Origin: Saccharothrix deserti | GTDB taxonomy: Bacteria; Actinomycetota; Actinomycetes; Mycobacteriales; Pseudonocardiaceae | Assembly (NCBI RefSeq): GCF_009769385.1 | Contig: NZ_VKAB01000052.1 | Coordinates: forward strand, 1-54,618 | DNA length: 54,618 nt | Reading direction: 5' to 3' | In this document: piece by piece, positions 41,690 to 50,499 of the stretch | Layout: each line of letters begins with the position of its first letter | Position numbering within the stretch: position 1 is the first letter of the stretch | Position numbers and translations under genes: made by a program | Notes under the pieces: generated by a model | Told to the model about the DNA's origin: nothing | Databases searched by the model: none | Seen by the model: only the letters and a program-made list of their open reading frames with translations

Positions 41690-41721
41690 GGTCGGGCACC
41701 CGTCGCGACGGGTGCCCGACC
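41690..41721 (+). terminator. Strong terminator hairpin after the SDR/hydratase chimera
   Basis: A perfect 15-bp stem, GGTCGGGCACCCGTC paired with GACGGGTGCCCGACC, lies 90 bp after the stop at 41600. It shields the decayed ligase region from upstream transcription. Confidence 0.8.
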
Positions 41722-41924
41722 ACATGGAGTCTCCGGTCGGCTGGGGCTGTGACCTGCGCGGGTTGCGGCGGCGTCTGCTGCGGCCTCGATCCGCGAGCGG
41801 CCTGCACGGAATCCCTGAACTCGCCCACCTGGCCGGGGGTCGGGCGCGCCTGCCTCAATTCAAGAAGCTCGTCGCCGAAAGGGTCTCGAACAGGCGGATC
41901 TCCCCCTGGGTGAGCACCGAATTC

Positions 41925-43518
41925 CGGGGAGCCGACGGAGGAGGCCTCGGCTCACTGGTCGTCTCCGCCTCCTGCGGCATCGAGGGCAAGCGCGTCATCG
42001 CCTACAAGCCGCTGCTGGACCGGGCTATCGAACTCGCCGTCCACAAGCCGGAGAAGTGCGTGATCCTGCAACGCCCGCAGGCGCGGGCCGAGTTGGGGCC
42101 CGATGACCTCGACTGGGGCGACCTGGTCGCCGCCGCGCCTCCGGTCGACTGCGTGTCCGTCGCCGCGAACGATCCCTTGTACATCCTCTACACGTCCGGA
42201 ACGACCGGAAAACCCAAGGGAGTCGTCCGTGACTGCGGCGGCTACGCGGTCGCCCTGCACTGGTCGATGGGTGCGGTGTACGACGTGGGTCCGGGCGAAA
42301 CGATGTTCACCGGCTCCGACGTCGGCTGGGTCGTCGGGCACTCCTACATCGTCTATGCGCCCCTGCTGGTCGGCGCCACGACGATCCTGTACGAGGGCAA
42401 GCCGGTCGGCACCCCGGACGCGGGCCAGTTCTGGCGCGTCGCCGCCGAGTACGGCGTCAAGACCATGTTCACGGCGCCCACCGCCTTCCGCGCCATCCGC
42501 AAGGAGGACCCGAAGGGGACGTTCACCCGCAGGTTACGACCTGTCCGCCCTGCACTACCTCTTCCTCGCCGGCGAGCGCCTCGACCCCGAGACCTACCAC
42601 TGGGCGACCGACCTGCTGGGCATCCCGGTGGTCGACCACCGGTGGCAGACCGAGACCGGCTGGCCCATCGTCGCCAACCCGGTCGGCATCGAAGCCGCTC
42701 CCCTCAAGCCCGGCTCCCCCACCCGCCCGCTGCCGGGCTGGGACGTCCGCGTCCTCGACCCCTCGGGCGAACCGGTGCCCGCGGGCGTCGACGGAGCGAT
42801 CGTCGTGAAGCTGCCCCTGCCGCCCGGTGCGCTCCCCACCCTCTGGAACGACGACGACGGCTTCGTCGCCTCCTACCTGTCCGCCTTCGACGGCTACTAC
42901 CTCACCGGTGACAGCGGGCACATCGACGACGACGGCTACGTCTTCGTCATGGGCCGCACCGACGACGGTGTCGAGATCCACGGCGCCAACGGCTACCTGC
43001 CGCACCAGTTCCTCGCCACCAACACCAACCACCGCACCGACCGCTACGGCGGCTCGATCGAGAACCGGATCCGCTTCGCGGTCGAGATCGCCACGGCCGT
43101 GGCCGACGAGATCGGCGCCGCCCACACCGGCATCCGCATCTCTCCCGGGAACCCCTTCAACGACATCGCGGAGACCGACACCCACGAGCTGTACCCGGCA
43201 CTCGTCAGCGCCCTCGCTCCGCTCGACCTGGCCTACCTGCACATCGGCCACGGCGGCGACGACGAACTCCTGCGCACCCTGCGCGGCATCTGGCCGACCG
43301 CGCTGATCGTCAACCGCGGCTTCACCGACATCGCCACCCGCGTCAAGGACATCGACGACGGCCTGGCCGACATCGTCTCCGTCGGCGTCATGGCGCTCGC
43401 CAACCCCGACCTGGTCGAGCGCGTGCGCACCGGCGCGCCCCTCAACGACCCCGACCCCGCCACGTTCTACGGCGGCGGCGAAGCCGGCTACACCGATTAC
43501 CCCACCCACGCAGCCTGA
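41925..43518 (+). pseudogene. Chimera: propionyl-CoA synthetase (PrpE-like) fused in frame to Old Yellow Enzyme
   Basis: The 5' part is an internal PrpE-type acyl-CoA synthetase segment: SLVVSASCGIEGKRVIAYKP, LYILYTSGTTGKPKGVVRD, FTGSDVGWVVGHSYIVYAPL. A frameshift lies near 42530. The frame then continues as YDLSALHYLFLAGERLDPET, HRWQTETGWPIVANPVGI, YYLTGDSGHIDDDGYVFVMG, RTDD. Exactly there it passes in frame into the C-terminal third of an NADH:flavin oxidoreductase (GVEIHGANGYLPHQFLATNT, HRTDRYGGSIENRIRFAVEI, HTGIRISPGNPFND) with a normal end. PrpE lost its start and its A10 Lys; the OYE lost its first two thirds. Non-functional as either enzyme. Confidence 0.85.
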
Positions 43519-43580
43519 CCAAGCGCCCGGCGCCCGAGGAATTCACCGAACTCGGGCACCTCGACACGGCTACTGCGCAC

Positions 43581-43615
43581 GGCGGCCCTGCGACCCGAGG
43601 AGTCGCGGGGCCGCC
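43581..43615. terminator. Bidirectional terminator hairpin
   Basis: GGCGGCCCTGCGAC pairs with GTCGCGGGGCCGCC (one T-G mismatch) across an 8-base loop. It lies between the convergent OYE chimera and thioesterase genes, so it can stop transcripts from both sides. Confidence 0.65.
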
Positions 43616-43676
43616 GCCGAGCTGAATCCCGGCGTCGCCGTGGCGTATCAGTGAACGGAGCGCCCCGACGACCGCG

Positions 43677-44177
43677 TCACCTTTGAGGGGCGGGCACCGG
43701 GAAGAGCAGGCAGCTGCTGGTGGCGTGGGCGAGCAGGCGGTCCGTCGAGTCGACCAACCGCGCCTCGGCGAGGGCGGTTTGACGGCCGCTGCTGACAACC
43801 GTGCCGATGGCGCGCACCTTGCCCGTGTCCACGGTGACCCGGCGCAGGAACTTCACCGTCAGGTCGAGCGAGGTGTACGCCACGCCTTGCGGGAGGGTGG
43901 AGTGGACGGCGCAACCCGCCGCCGAGTCGAGCAGGGTGGCGAAGATGCCGCCGTGCACGCTGCCGATCGGGTTGTAGTGCTCCTCCCCCGGCATCAGGGA
44001 GAAGACCGCGCGGCCGGGCTCCACCTCGTCCAGGGCGAAGTCGACGGTGTAGTTGATGGGCGGCCCCGGCAGTCGGCCCGCCAGCAGTTCGCGCAGGAAG
44101 TCGATGCCGGCCATGCGCCCGGCGGCTTCCGCCAGGATCGCGGGATCTTCCCAGTGATACGCACGTGTTCGTCCCAC
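43677..44177 (-). CDS. PaaI-family hot-dog thioesterase
   Basis: Hydrolyses acyl-CoA thioesters. The GTG at 44177 has GGGAGG upstream at a slightly long spacing and gives 166 residues. The hot-dog core is clear: HYNPIGSVHGGIFATLLDSA, with the catalytic Asp in LLDSA, then GVAYTSLDLTVKFLRRVTVD and SSGRQTALAEARLVDSTDRL. Divergent from an HxlR gene across 93 bp that contain an inverted repeat. Confidence 0.9.
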   Translation of the reverse strand: MGRTRAYHWEDPAILAEAAGRMAGIDFLRELLAGRLPGPPINYTVDFALDEVEPGRAVFSLMPGEEHYNPIGSVHGGIFATLLDSAAGCAVHSTLPQGVAYTSLDLTVKFLRRVTVDTGKVRAIGTVVSSGRQTALAEARLVDSTDRLLAHATSSCLLFPVPAPQR

Positions 44178-44204
44178 GACCCAGCGCCTCCCGATCTGAC
44201 TTTT

Positions 44205-44234
44205 TCAGGTGAAGCTAGCCGGGCACCCACCTGA
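44205..44234. promoter_or_regulatory. Inverted repeat between thioesterase and HxlR genes
   Basis: TCAGGTG and CACCTGA are separated by 16 bases in the 93-bp divergent promoter region, a plausible HxlR operator. Only the repeat is seen; function is inferred from position. Confidence 0.45.
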
Positions 44235-44270
44235 CTGTCAACGACGAAGCCAGGCCCTTACGATGGCGGG

Positions 44271-44738
44271 ATGGAGTGGCTTGAGGTGAGCACGGAGAAC
44301 TGCCCCGTCCAGCGCACGCTCGACGTCGTCGGGGAGAAGTGGACGCTGCTGATCCTGCGTGACGCCGTCAACGGAGTCCGCCGCTTCGACGACTTCCACC
44401 GCCACATCGGCCTGTCCGAAGCCGTCCTCAGCGACCGCCTCCGGAAGCTGATCTCGGCCGGCATCCTGAAGACCGTCCCCTACCAGGAGCCGGGCAGCCG
44501 CTCCCGCAACGAGTACCGCCTGACCCGCAAGGGCTGGGACCTGTGGCCCGTCCTGGTGGCGCTGAACCAGTGGGGCGAGACCTACGCCCTCGACCCCGAC
44601 GGCCCCGTGCTGGACGTTCGCCACACCGACTGCGACGCTCCGGTCCGCGTCGTCGTCGAGTGCTCCGCGGAGCACTCACCCCTCACCCCCGGGGACGTCA
44701 CCGCCCGACCGGGACCGGGCGCCCGCCCGCGCCCGTGA
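44271..44738 (+). CDS. HxlR-family winged-helix regulator
   Basis: A 155-residue protein. The conserved Cys is in TENCPVQRTLDVVGEKWTLL, followed by RFDDFHRHIGLSEAVLSDRL, RKLISAGILKTVPY, NEYRLTRKGWDLWPVLVAL. ATG at 44271 is preceded by GGCGGG; an upstream ATG at 44262 is also in frame. Divergent from the thioesterase gene, which it probably regulates. The last 20 residues are Pro/Arg-rich and may be an extension. Confidence 0.9.
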   Translation: MEWLEVSTENCPVQRTLDVVGEKWTLLILRDAVNGVRRFDDFHRHIGLSEAVLSDRLRKLISAGILKTVPYQEPGSRSRNEYRLTRKGWDLWPVLVALNQWGETYALDPDGPVLDVRHTDCDAPVRVVVECSAEHSPLTPGDVTARPGPGARPRP

Positions 44739-44905
44739 GGCGCGAACCTCGGCCTCGCGGGCCGGACGGCCGCCGATCACGGGAATCGAGAGCCCTCACC
44801 TTCATGCGCTGAACGGGCCGTCGACCCTCAGCCGGGCGGCTGCCCGCCTCCGCCGTGCCGACCAGCCGGAGGCCCGGATCACGCGCCGACCGTGCTTCGC
44901 ACCGA

Positions 44906-45012
44906 CTACCGCTCGAGGAACTCGAGCGCTTTCCCCACGAACTGCCCGTGGAACTGGAAGATGCCGCCGTGGCCGGTGTCGGGGTAGATCACCAATTCGC
45001 TGGTCGGCGTGG
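44906..45012 (-). pseudogene. Alpha/beta hydrolase C-terminal fragment
   Basis: The minus frame reads TTPTSELVIYPDTGHGGIFQ, then FHGQFVGKALEFLER to a TAG at 44906. This is the final His-containing segment (GHGG) of an alpha/beta hydrolase, much like the end of the plus-strand fragment at 46758-47255 (YPDAGHGGIFQYHDEFV). It starts immediately after the stop of the intact hydrolase at 45013, so it is the tail of a second, lost copy. Confidence 0.75.
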
Positions 45013-45864
45013 TCAGGCGGCGAGGAAGTCGACCACCTGCTTGGTGAAGGCCTTGGCGTACTGGAAGAGGAAGGCGTGGCCGGCACCGCTGTAGAGGACG
45101 AGGACGGCATTGTCGAGGTGCTGGACCGCGACGTAGGAGTTGTGGGCGGGGATCATCACGTCGTTCAGACCGTTGGCGTAGAGGACCGGGTGCTTGATGG
45201 CCTCCAGTTCCGCCTGGACCTGGTCGAAGGGGGCGGCCAGGAGCTGACCCGCCGCGGTGAGCATGCCCTGCGCCGCGACCTCGGAGACCGCAGGTCCGCC
45301 GGCGGCGAGTCGGAGCGAGACGTGGTTGAAGTGCTCGTGCCCGGAAGCGCGGGCCGCCTCCGTGTCGGGGTAGAAGAGGTACAGCATGTCCTCCAGGTCG
45401 GCATCGGGCTTGGCCATGATGCCCAGGACCTTCTCGCTCATGGGCGGCGCATCGGGCACCCAGCCGGCCGGACTGCTCCCCGCCACGACGAGCTTGCGCA
45501 CCAGCTCAGGGCGTCGCAGTGCCACGCGTTGGGCCACGATGCCACCCAGGGACCAGCCGAGCAGATCGGCCTGCGCCAAACCGAGGGCCTCGATGAACTC
45601 GATGGCACCCTCGGCGAACCCTTCGAGGGAGTCGCGCGGTTCGCCGCCCGTGTAGCCGACGCCGACGTTGTCGAACACGATCACGTCGCGGTCGGCGGCC
45701 AGGTAGTCCAGGAACTCCGGGTCCCACCAGTCGATCGTCCCCCGGAAACGGTTCAGCAGGACCAACGGGACACCACCCTGCGGACCCATCCGCCGGTAGG
45801 TGAACCGCGCAGAAGGACCCTCGACGGCGAGGTCCTCGGCCTTGTCAGCCAGATACGTGCTCAT
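45013..45864 (-). CDS. Alpha/beta-fold hydrolase
   Basis: ATG at 45864 (MSTYLADKAEDL) has AAGGACG upstream and gives 283 residues. An oxyanion strand (VPLVLLNRFRGTIDWWDPEF) leads to the nucleophile elbow LLGWSLGGIVAQRVA, the acid region LYANGLNDVMIP, and the catalytic His in YSGAGHAFLFQY. It resembles haloalkane dehalogenase/esterase-type enzymes without membrane or signal segments. It faces away from a broken TetR gene at 46159, its likely former regulator. Confidence 0.88.
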   Translation of the reverse strand: MSTYLADKAEDLAVEGPSARFTYRRMGPQGGVPLVLLNRFRGTIDWWDPEFLDYLAADRDVIVFDNVGVGYTGGEPRDSLEGFAEGAIEFIEALGLAQADLLGWSLGGIVAQRVALRRPELVRKLVVAGSSPAGWVPDAPPMSEKVLGIMAKPDADLEDMLYLFYPDTEAARASGHEHFNHVSLRLAAGGPAVSEVAAQGMLTAAGQLLAAPFDQVQAELEAIKHPVLYANGLNDVMIPAHNSYVAVQHLDNAVLVLYSGAGHAFLFQYAKAFTKQVVDFLAA

Positions 45865-46158
45865 GACGTCCTTGTCTTGTCGGCGGATGTGCGAGGTCTC
45901 GCGGGCCTGCTCGCGCAGCGCACCGCCCTGCCGAGCGCCTGGGCGGTTGACGCCTCCGAGGCGAGACAATGACCTTATGTTCGTACTACTATGCACGGAG
46001 CGGCGGGGCGCGAGCAAGCCCCAGGGAGGTGACCAGCGACACCTCGTCGCCGATCAACCAATTCCCGACACCCTGAAGTCATTGGATTACGTTCGAAATC
46101 ACATACAGCGAGAGAGCCGGTGGAGAGCGAGCAGCCCTCCCTGCGAGCGAAGGAGCAC

Positions 46159-46470
46159 GTGGTGCGCTACGGGAAAGAGCACAAGCAGGCGACCAGACAG
46201 CGGATCGTCGAGACAGCCGGTCGCCGGTTCAAGCGGGACGGCACCGACGACTCGAGCGTCTCGACACCCATGAAGGACTTCAGGGCTGACCAACGGCGCC
46301 TTCTACGCCCACTTCACGTCCAAGGACGACCTCGTCGCCACCGCGGTCGCCGACCAGTTGCACGCACAGCACAGCCCTCACCAAGCAGGCCTACACCGAC
46401 GGCGTGCTGATGGTCATCGACAGCATCGCCGCCCGCACCACAGGGTGCCGACCGGCGACCAACCCGTCCC
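46159..46470 (+). pseudogene. TetR-family regulator, frameshifted and internally deleted
   Basis: The GTG at 46159 follows GAAGGAG and reads VVRYGKEHKQATRQRIVETA, GRRFKRDGTDDSSVST. A shift near 46275 gives GLTNGAFYAHFTSKDDLVAT, AVADQLHAQ. About 60 residues are then missing before ALTKQAYTDGVLMVIDSIAA. It is a close paralogue of the intact TetR at 49775-50356 (YDKEHKQATRQRIIERAGRR). Dead. Confidence 0.75.
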
Positions 46471-46538
46471 ACTCCTGCCACCGACGCGACACACCCGAGA
46501 AGAAGCGCCAACTTGCGATCCGCCCACCGGCCGTTTAG

Positions 46539-46552
46539 AATTATGACCGTAC
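46539..46552. promoter_or_regulatory. Dispersed 14-bp motif, copy 2
   Basis: GAATTATGACCGTA on the plus strand, matching copies at 40684-40697 and 50413-50426 at 11-12 of 14 positions. It sits between the broken TetR gene and the hydrolase fragment. The surrounding 46.47-46.76 kb holds no supported gene; one frame ending at 46728 reads GHYAECAPHALIIEDVQPSG but has no start. Confidence 0.4.
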
Positions 46553-46757
46553 GCCAATGGGCTTGGGCACGGTGCCGAGCCACACGGGCAGCCGCCGGCA
46601 TTCGTGACGCGAGGTCGGCCAACCCCGACTGTTGCCGACCGCAGCGCGCGTCGGGCACTACGCCGAGTGCGCCCCACACGCGCTCATCATCGAGGACGTC
46701 CAGCCCTCCGGCGGCGGCCCGGGATGAGCAGTACCCTCGTCCGCTCGCGGACGAGGC

Positions 46758-47255
46758 ATGAGACGACAAGGACCCGGACGTGAGCACACCGCGGAATCAC
46801 CTTTCACACCCGCCGGCGTCGTACCAGAACGCGGTGACCCGCTCCGTATCCGGGCCACGCTGAAGGGCGCCCTGACACGTCAGGATCCGAAGCTGTCCTT
46901 CTTCTTCACCGAGACCGCCAACGGCCGAGGGGCGGGACTTGCCCTCCTGGAGCGGCTGAAGGAGCGCACGGACAACCGCGACAAAGACATCTCGCTGTCG
47001 TCGCTCCGCGCCCAGATGAAGGCCGTCAAACAGTGGGGCCGCCGGACACCGTCAGACCTGTCGGCCATCCGCCAACCAGTCCTCGTGGCAAACGGTGAGA
47101 ACGACCGGATGGTGCCCAGCCAGAACACACTCGACCTGGCCGCGCGTCTGCCCAAGAGCGAACTCGTCCCCCTCTACCCGGATGCCGGCCACGGTGGGAT
47201 CTTCCAGTACCACGATGAATTCGTGACAAGGGCGCTCGGGTTCCTCGGATCCTGA
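46758..47255 (+). pseudogene. Alpha/beta hydrolase, C-terminal half
   Basis: The frame has LKGALTRQDPKLSFFFTETA and SAIRQPVLVANGENDRMVPS with the catalytic acid, and LYPDAGHGGIFQYHDEFVTR with the catalytic His, then a normal stop. The nucleophile half (GxSxGG) is absent; the first 25 residues from the ATG at 46758 are not hydrolase-like. It precedes the MDR oxidoreductase by 75 bp in the same direction. Confidence 0.75.
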
Positions 47256-47330
47256 GCCTGAGCGGAGTCAGCTCAGCGTGACGACCCACTCCACGTGCAA
47301 GCCAAGGAAACCCCGAGAAAGCAGGCCGAG

Positions 47331-48344
47331 ATGAAGGCATTCGTGGTCGAGAAGTACGGCAAGGACGGCCTCGTCGCCGCCGACGTGCCCGAGCCGGAGG
47401 TCGGCGACCGTGACGTCCTGGTCAAGGTCAGCGCGGCGAGCATCAACCCGCTGGACAAGATGGTCCGCAACGGGGAGTTCAAGCAGCTCCTCAAGTACAA
47501 GACGCCGTTCGTGCTCGGGCACGACGTCGCCGGCGTGGTCACCCGGGTCGGCTCCGCCGTCCGCGAGTTCGAGGTCGGCGACGAGGTCTACGCCCGCCCC
47601 CGCGACCTGCGCATCGGGACCTTCGCCGAGTACATCGCCATCGACCAGGACGACGTCGCCCGCAAACCGGCCTCCCTGACCCTGCACGAGGCCGCCGCGG
47701 TTCCTCTCGTCGCCCTCGCCGCGTGGCAGACGCTCGTCGACGTGGCAAAGGTCAAGCCCGGCCAGAAAGTGCTCGTCCACGCCGGTGCCGGCGGCCTGGG
47801 CTCGACGGTGGTCCAGCTCGCCAAGCACCTGGGCGCCTACGTCGCGACGACGGCGCACACCAACGATGCGGACAAGGCACGCGGACTCGGCGCCGATGAG
47901 GTCATCGACTTCACCACGACCGACTTCGCCGACGTGCTCTCCGGCTACGACTTCGTACTCGACTCCCTCGGCGGCACCAACCTCGAGAAGTCGTTGACCG
48001 TCCTCAAGCCCGGCGGCCTGGCCATCAGCGTGGTCGGCCCGCCCGACGCCGCGTTCGCCCAGCAGGTGGGCCAGCCGATCCTGCGGCCGGTCATGGCGAT
48101 GTTGAGCAGCAAGGTCCGCAGGAAGGCGAAGAAGCTCGGGGTGCGCTACTCCTTCTTCTTCATGCGGGCCAACGGCGCGCAGCTGCGCAAGCTCGCTGCC
48201 CTCTACGACGCGGGCCACCTCCGGCCGGTCCTCGATGACCGGAGCTTCCCCTTCGACCAGACCCTCGACGCACTCGCCTACGTCGAACAGGGCAAAGCCA
48301 GCGGCAAGGTCGTCGTCACGCGCGACAGCGCGGACAAGCCCTGA
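47331..48344 (+). CDS. MDR-family NADP-dependent quinone/enone oxidoreductase
   Basis: ATG at 47331 (MKAFVVEKYG) gives 337 residues. It shows the zinc-free MDR pattern: PEVGDRDVLVKVSAASINPL, PFVLGHDVAGVVTRVGSAV, GDEVYARPRDLRIGTFAEYI and the NADP Rossmann motif VLVHAGAGGLGSTVVQLAKH. The ending, TLDALAYVEQGKASGKVVVT, is typical. No structural zinc cysteines, so it is probably a quinone or enone reductase. Intact, among broken neighbours. Confidence 0.92.
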   Translation: MKAFVVEKYGKDGLVAADVPEPEVGDRDVLVKVSAASINPLDKMVRNGEFKQLLKYKTPFVLGHDVAGVVTRVGSAVREFEVGDEVYARPRDLRIGTFAEYIAIDQDDVARKPASLTLHEAAAVPLVALAAWQTLVDVAKVKPGQKVLVHAGAGGLGSTVVQLAKHLGAYVATTAHTNDADKARGLGADEVIDFTTTDFADVLSGYDFVLDSLGGTNLEKSLTVLKPGGLAISVVGPPDAAFAQQVGQPILRPVMAMLSSKVRRKAKKLGVRYSFFFMRANGAQLRKLAALYDAGHLRPVLDDRSFPFDQTLDALAYVEQGKASGKVVVTRDSADKP

Positions 48345-48438
48345 CTTGGTCCACTCGGGACCCTCTGCATCCATCTGACCCTCCCCTGGTTGTCCGTCAA
48401 CGGGTCAAGCCCACACCGAACACATCGGCGACGCGCAG

Positions 48439-48760
48439 ATGCTCTTGATCCTGGACAACTGCGAGCACCTGGCCGAGGCTGCGCGAAACTCACCAGCGAA
48501 CTGCTGTCCGCCTGCCCCGCGCTACGAGTGCTGGCCACCAGCCGTGAAGCACTGCGCATCGCCGGGGAAACCCGCTACCTGGTGCCACCGCTGTCCGTGC
48601 CGAAGCCCGGGCAGGCGGTGGGCGAGGGCGATTTCCAGCGCTACGAGGCTGCCCGGCTGTTCGTGGACCGGGCCACCGCGCTCACCCTCACCCCGGACGA
48701 CATGCAAGCCGTGATCGAGCTGTGCCGGCGCCTGGACGGGTTGCCACTGGCCAACGCGCC
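48439..48760 (+). pseudogene. NB-ARC ATPase fragment of an AfsR/BTAD-like regulator
   Basis: Frame 1 gives QMLLILDNCEHLAEAA, a Walker B strand typical of AfsR-like regulators. After a shift near 48485 it continues as LTSELLSACPALRVLATSRE, ALRIAGETRYLVPPLSVP, RYEAARLFVDRATALTLTPD, VIELCRRLDGLPLA. The P-loop and effector domains are absent and the fragment ends at the GLPLA motif, where galactosidase sequence starts. Confidence 0.8.
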
Positions 48761-49640
48761 GGAGAACTGGTGGCAAGCCCCGCCCCGGACACCGACATCG
48801 CACTCGTCTACTCGGCCGACACCAAATGGCGCTCGAGAGCATCCCGATGCTGCACGACGACACCGGGAAAGGCACCGGCGAGCCCGACCGGCGCTCCTAC
48901 CAGGCCGTGTTCGACGTCTTCTACCGCGGCGTGTTCGACGCCGGGCTACAGGCACGGATCGCACACCCGACACAGGTCTTCGCCGAAGACCCAACGGCCT
49001 TCGCCGTCCACCATCCCGTGCTGATCGCCGCCGGGCTTCTCATCGCCACCGACGAGCACCTCGCCTGGCTCGACCGGTACGCGGCGGCCGGCGGCCACCT
49101 GGTGCTGGGACCGGCTACGGCGACGACGAGGCCCGCGCACGCAGAACGCAAACCCGCGCTGCTCACCGACGCCTCCGGCGTCTGGTACGACGAGTTCAGC
49201 ACCATCGAGCGGCCCGTCCCCACCCGCGCCACCGCCGGCTCCCCTCTCGACATCCCGACCGGCACCCACGCACCCGGCGGATCGACGGCGTGCAGGCAGA
49301 AGACGCCGAGGTACTGGCAGAGTACGAGCACCCGCACCTCTCCCGCTGGCCCGCCATCACCACCCGAGCCCACGAGACCGGGCGCGTCACCTACGTCGGC
49401 ACCGTCCCCGACCACACGCCGGCCACCACGCTCGCCCGCCGGCTCGCACCCCGATGCCACCTGGCGACCGGCGAGCCCCGGCCAGACCGTCACCGGCGCC
49501 ACCGCCCACCACAGCTCCGGCTGCGGTTCGTGCACAACTGGTCCTGGAAACCCAGCAGCTTCCCGCTGCCGGCGCCGGTACAGGATGTGCTGACGGGCAC
49601 GAAGATCGACACGGGCACGGAACTGAAGCTCGAAGCCTGG
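48760..49640 (+). pseudogene. GH42 beta-galactosidase, C-terminal half, frameshifted
   Basis: The start reads SPAPDTDIALVYSADTKW. A one-base shift near 48825 leads to ALESIPMLHDD, RRSYQAVFDVFYRGVFDAGL, HHPVLIAAGLLIATDEHLAW and GGHLVLGP, the GH42 trimerisation domain. Further shifts near 49120 and 49290 lead to AEVLAEYEHPHLSRWPAITT and LRFVHNWSWKPSSFPLPAPV, the C-terminal beta domain. The catalytic barrel with both Glu residues is missing, and at least three indels are present. It directly follows the NB-ARC fragment. Confidence 0.8.
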
Positions 49641-49774
49641 GACGTCCGCGTGCTGCGCCGGATGCCGCAAGCGACGAGCAGGCGATCGAGCAGAACCAAC
49701 TCTTGGCGGCCTGCGGGCAGCGCGCGTCCCAGGGGCCCCAGGCGTGTCGGAGCTGCCGACTCCGCGCGTCCGCG

Positions 49775-50356
49775 CTACTGGGTGGCGTCCAGCAGGGTGA
49801 GCGCGTTGTGGACGCCCTGCTCGAGGACTTCATCGGCGAGTTTCCGGTCAGCCAAGGCACGGGACAGTTGCACCGTCCCGATCATCAAGGCGAAGACGCT
49901 GAGCGTCTTCGCACGCGCCGAGGACGGATCGTGCGGCGCCAGGCGGGAGGCGATGTCGTCGACGACGGTCAGCGCGCCGTCGGTGTACGCGCGTTTGGTG
50001 GCGTCAGTGGCACGGCCGATCTCGTCGAGCAGCGCAGCGGACGGGCAGCCGTGTTCGGGGTTGTCGCGGTGTTCGGCCGTGAGGTACGCACGAACGAACT
50101 GCTCGATTCCCGCGCGACCGGGCGCCAGCGCGCTGAGGCTCTCGCACTGTCCGCGGAGCTGGTCGGCGACCACGTTGGCCACGAGGTCGTCCTTGGACGC
50201 GAAGTGGGCGTAGAAGGCGCCGTTGGTCAACCCGGCATCCGACATCAGCGTGGCGACACCGGAGCCGTCGATGCCGTCGCGCTTGAACCGGCGGCCGGCC
50301 CTCTCGATGATCCGCTGCCGCGTCGCCTGCTTGTGCTCCTTGTCGTACCGCGCCAC
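49775..50356 (-). CDS. TetR-family regulator
   Basis: The GTG at 50356 follows GAAGGAGCG and gives 193 residues. The HTH reads ATRQRIIERAGRRFKRDGID, ATLMSDAGLTNGAFYAHFAS, KDDLVANVV. The ligand domain follows (NPEHGCPSAALLDEIGR, LSVFALMIGTVQLSRALADR). Upstream lie the 14-bp motif at 50413-50426 and a 52-bp palindrome at 50448-50499, either of which could be its operator. Paralogue of the broken TetR at 46159. Confidence 0.92.
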   Translation of the reverse strand: MARYDKEHKQATRQRIIERAGRRFKRDGIDGSGVATLMSDAGLTNGAFYAHFASKDDLVANVVADQLRGQCESLSALAPGRAGIEQFVRAYLTAEHRDNPEHGCPSAALLDEIGRATDATKRAYTDGALTVVDDIASRLAPHDPSSARAKTLSVFALMIGTVQLSRALADRKLADEVLEQGVHNALTLLDATQ

Positions 50357-50412
50357 GCCACACGCTCCTTCACCCGCCGGCCGCCTGTCCTCGACCCCGC
50401 ACGCTTTGATCA

Positions 50413-50426
50413 TGCGACCATAATTC
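50413..50426. promoter_or_regulatory. Dispersed 14-bp motif, copy 3
   Basis: The minus strand reads GAATTATGGTCGCA, 57 bp upstream of the TetR start, the best candidate anchor linking this motif to that regulator. Confidence 0.45.
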
Positions 50427-50447
50427 AACGCCCGGAAGATCTTGTGC

Positions 50448-50499
50448 CCGGCCCGACCACTATGACATTATGGCCATACTATCATAGTGGTCGGGCCGG
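50448..50499. repeat. 52-bp palindrome with nested dyad upstream of TetR
   Basis: Eighteen perfectly paired bases (CCGGCCCGACCACTATGA and its complement) flank a 16-base centre that itself contains the palindrome TATGGCCATA at 50469-50478. It lies 92-143 bp upstream of the TetR start. It could be a multi-site operator, a cruciform-forming element or the terminator of a lost gene to its right. Confidence 0.8.

Noticed and set aside
41925..43518. A functional two-domain synthetase-oxidoreductase
   Set aside because: The synthetase part has lost its start and catalytic Lys and has a frameshift, and the OYE part lacks most of its barrel. A working fusion is not credible.
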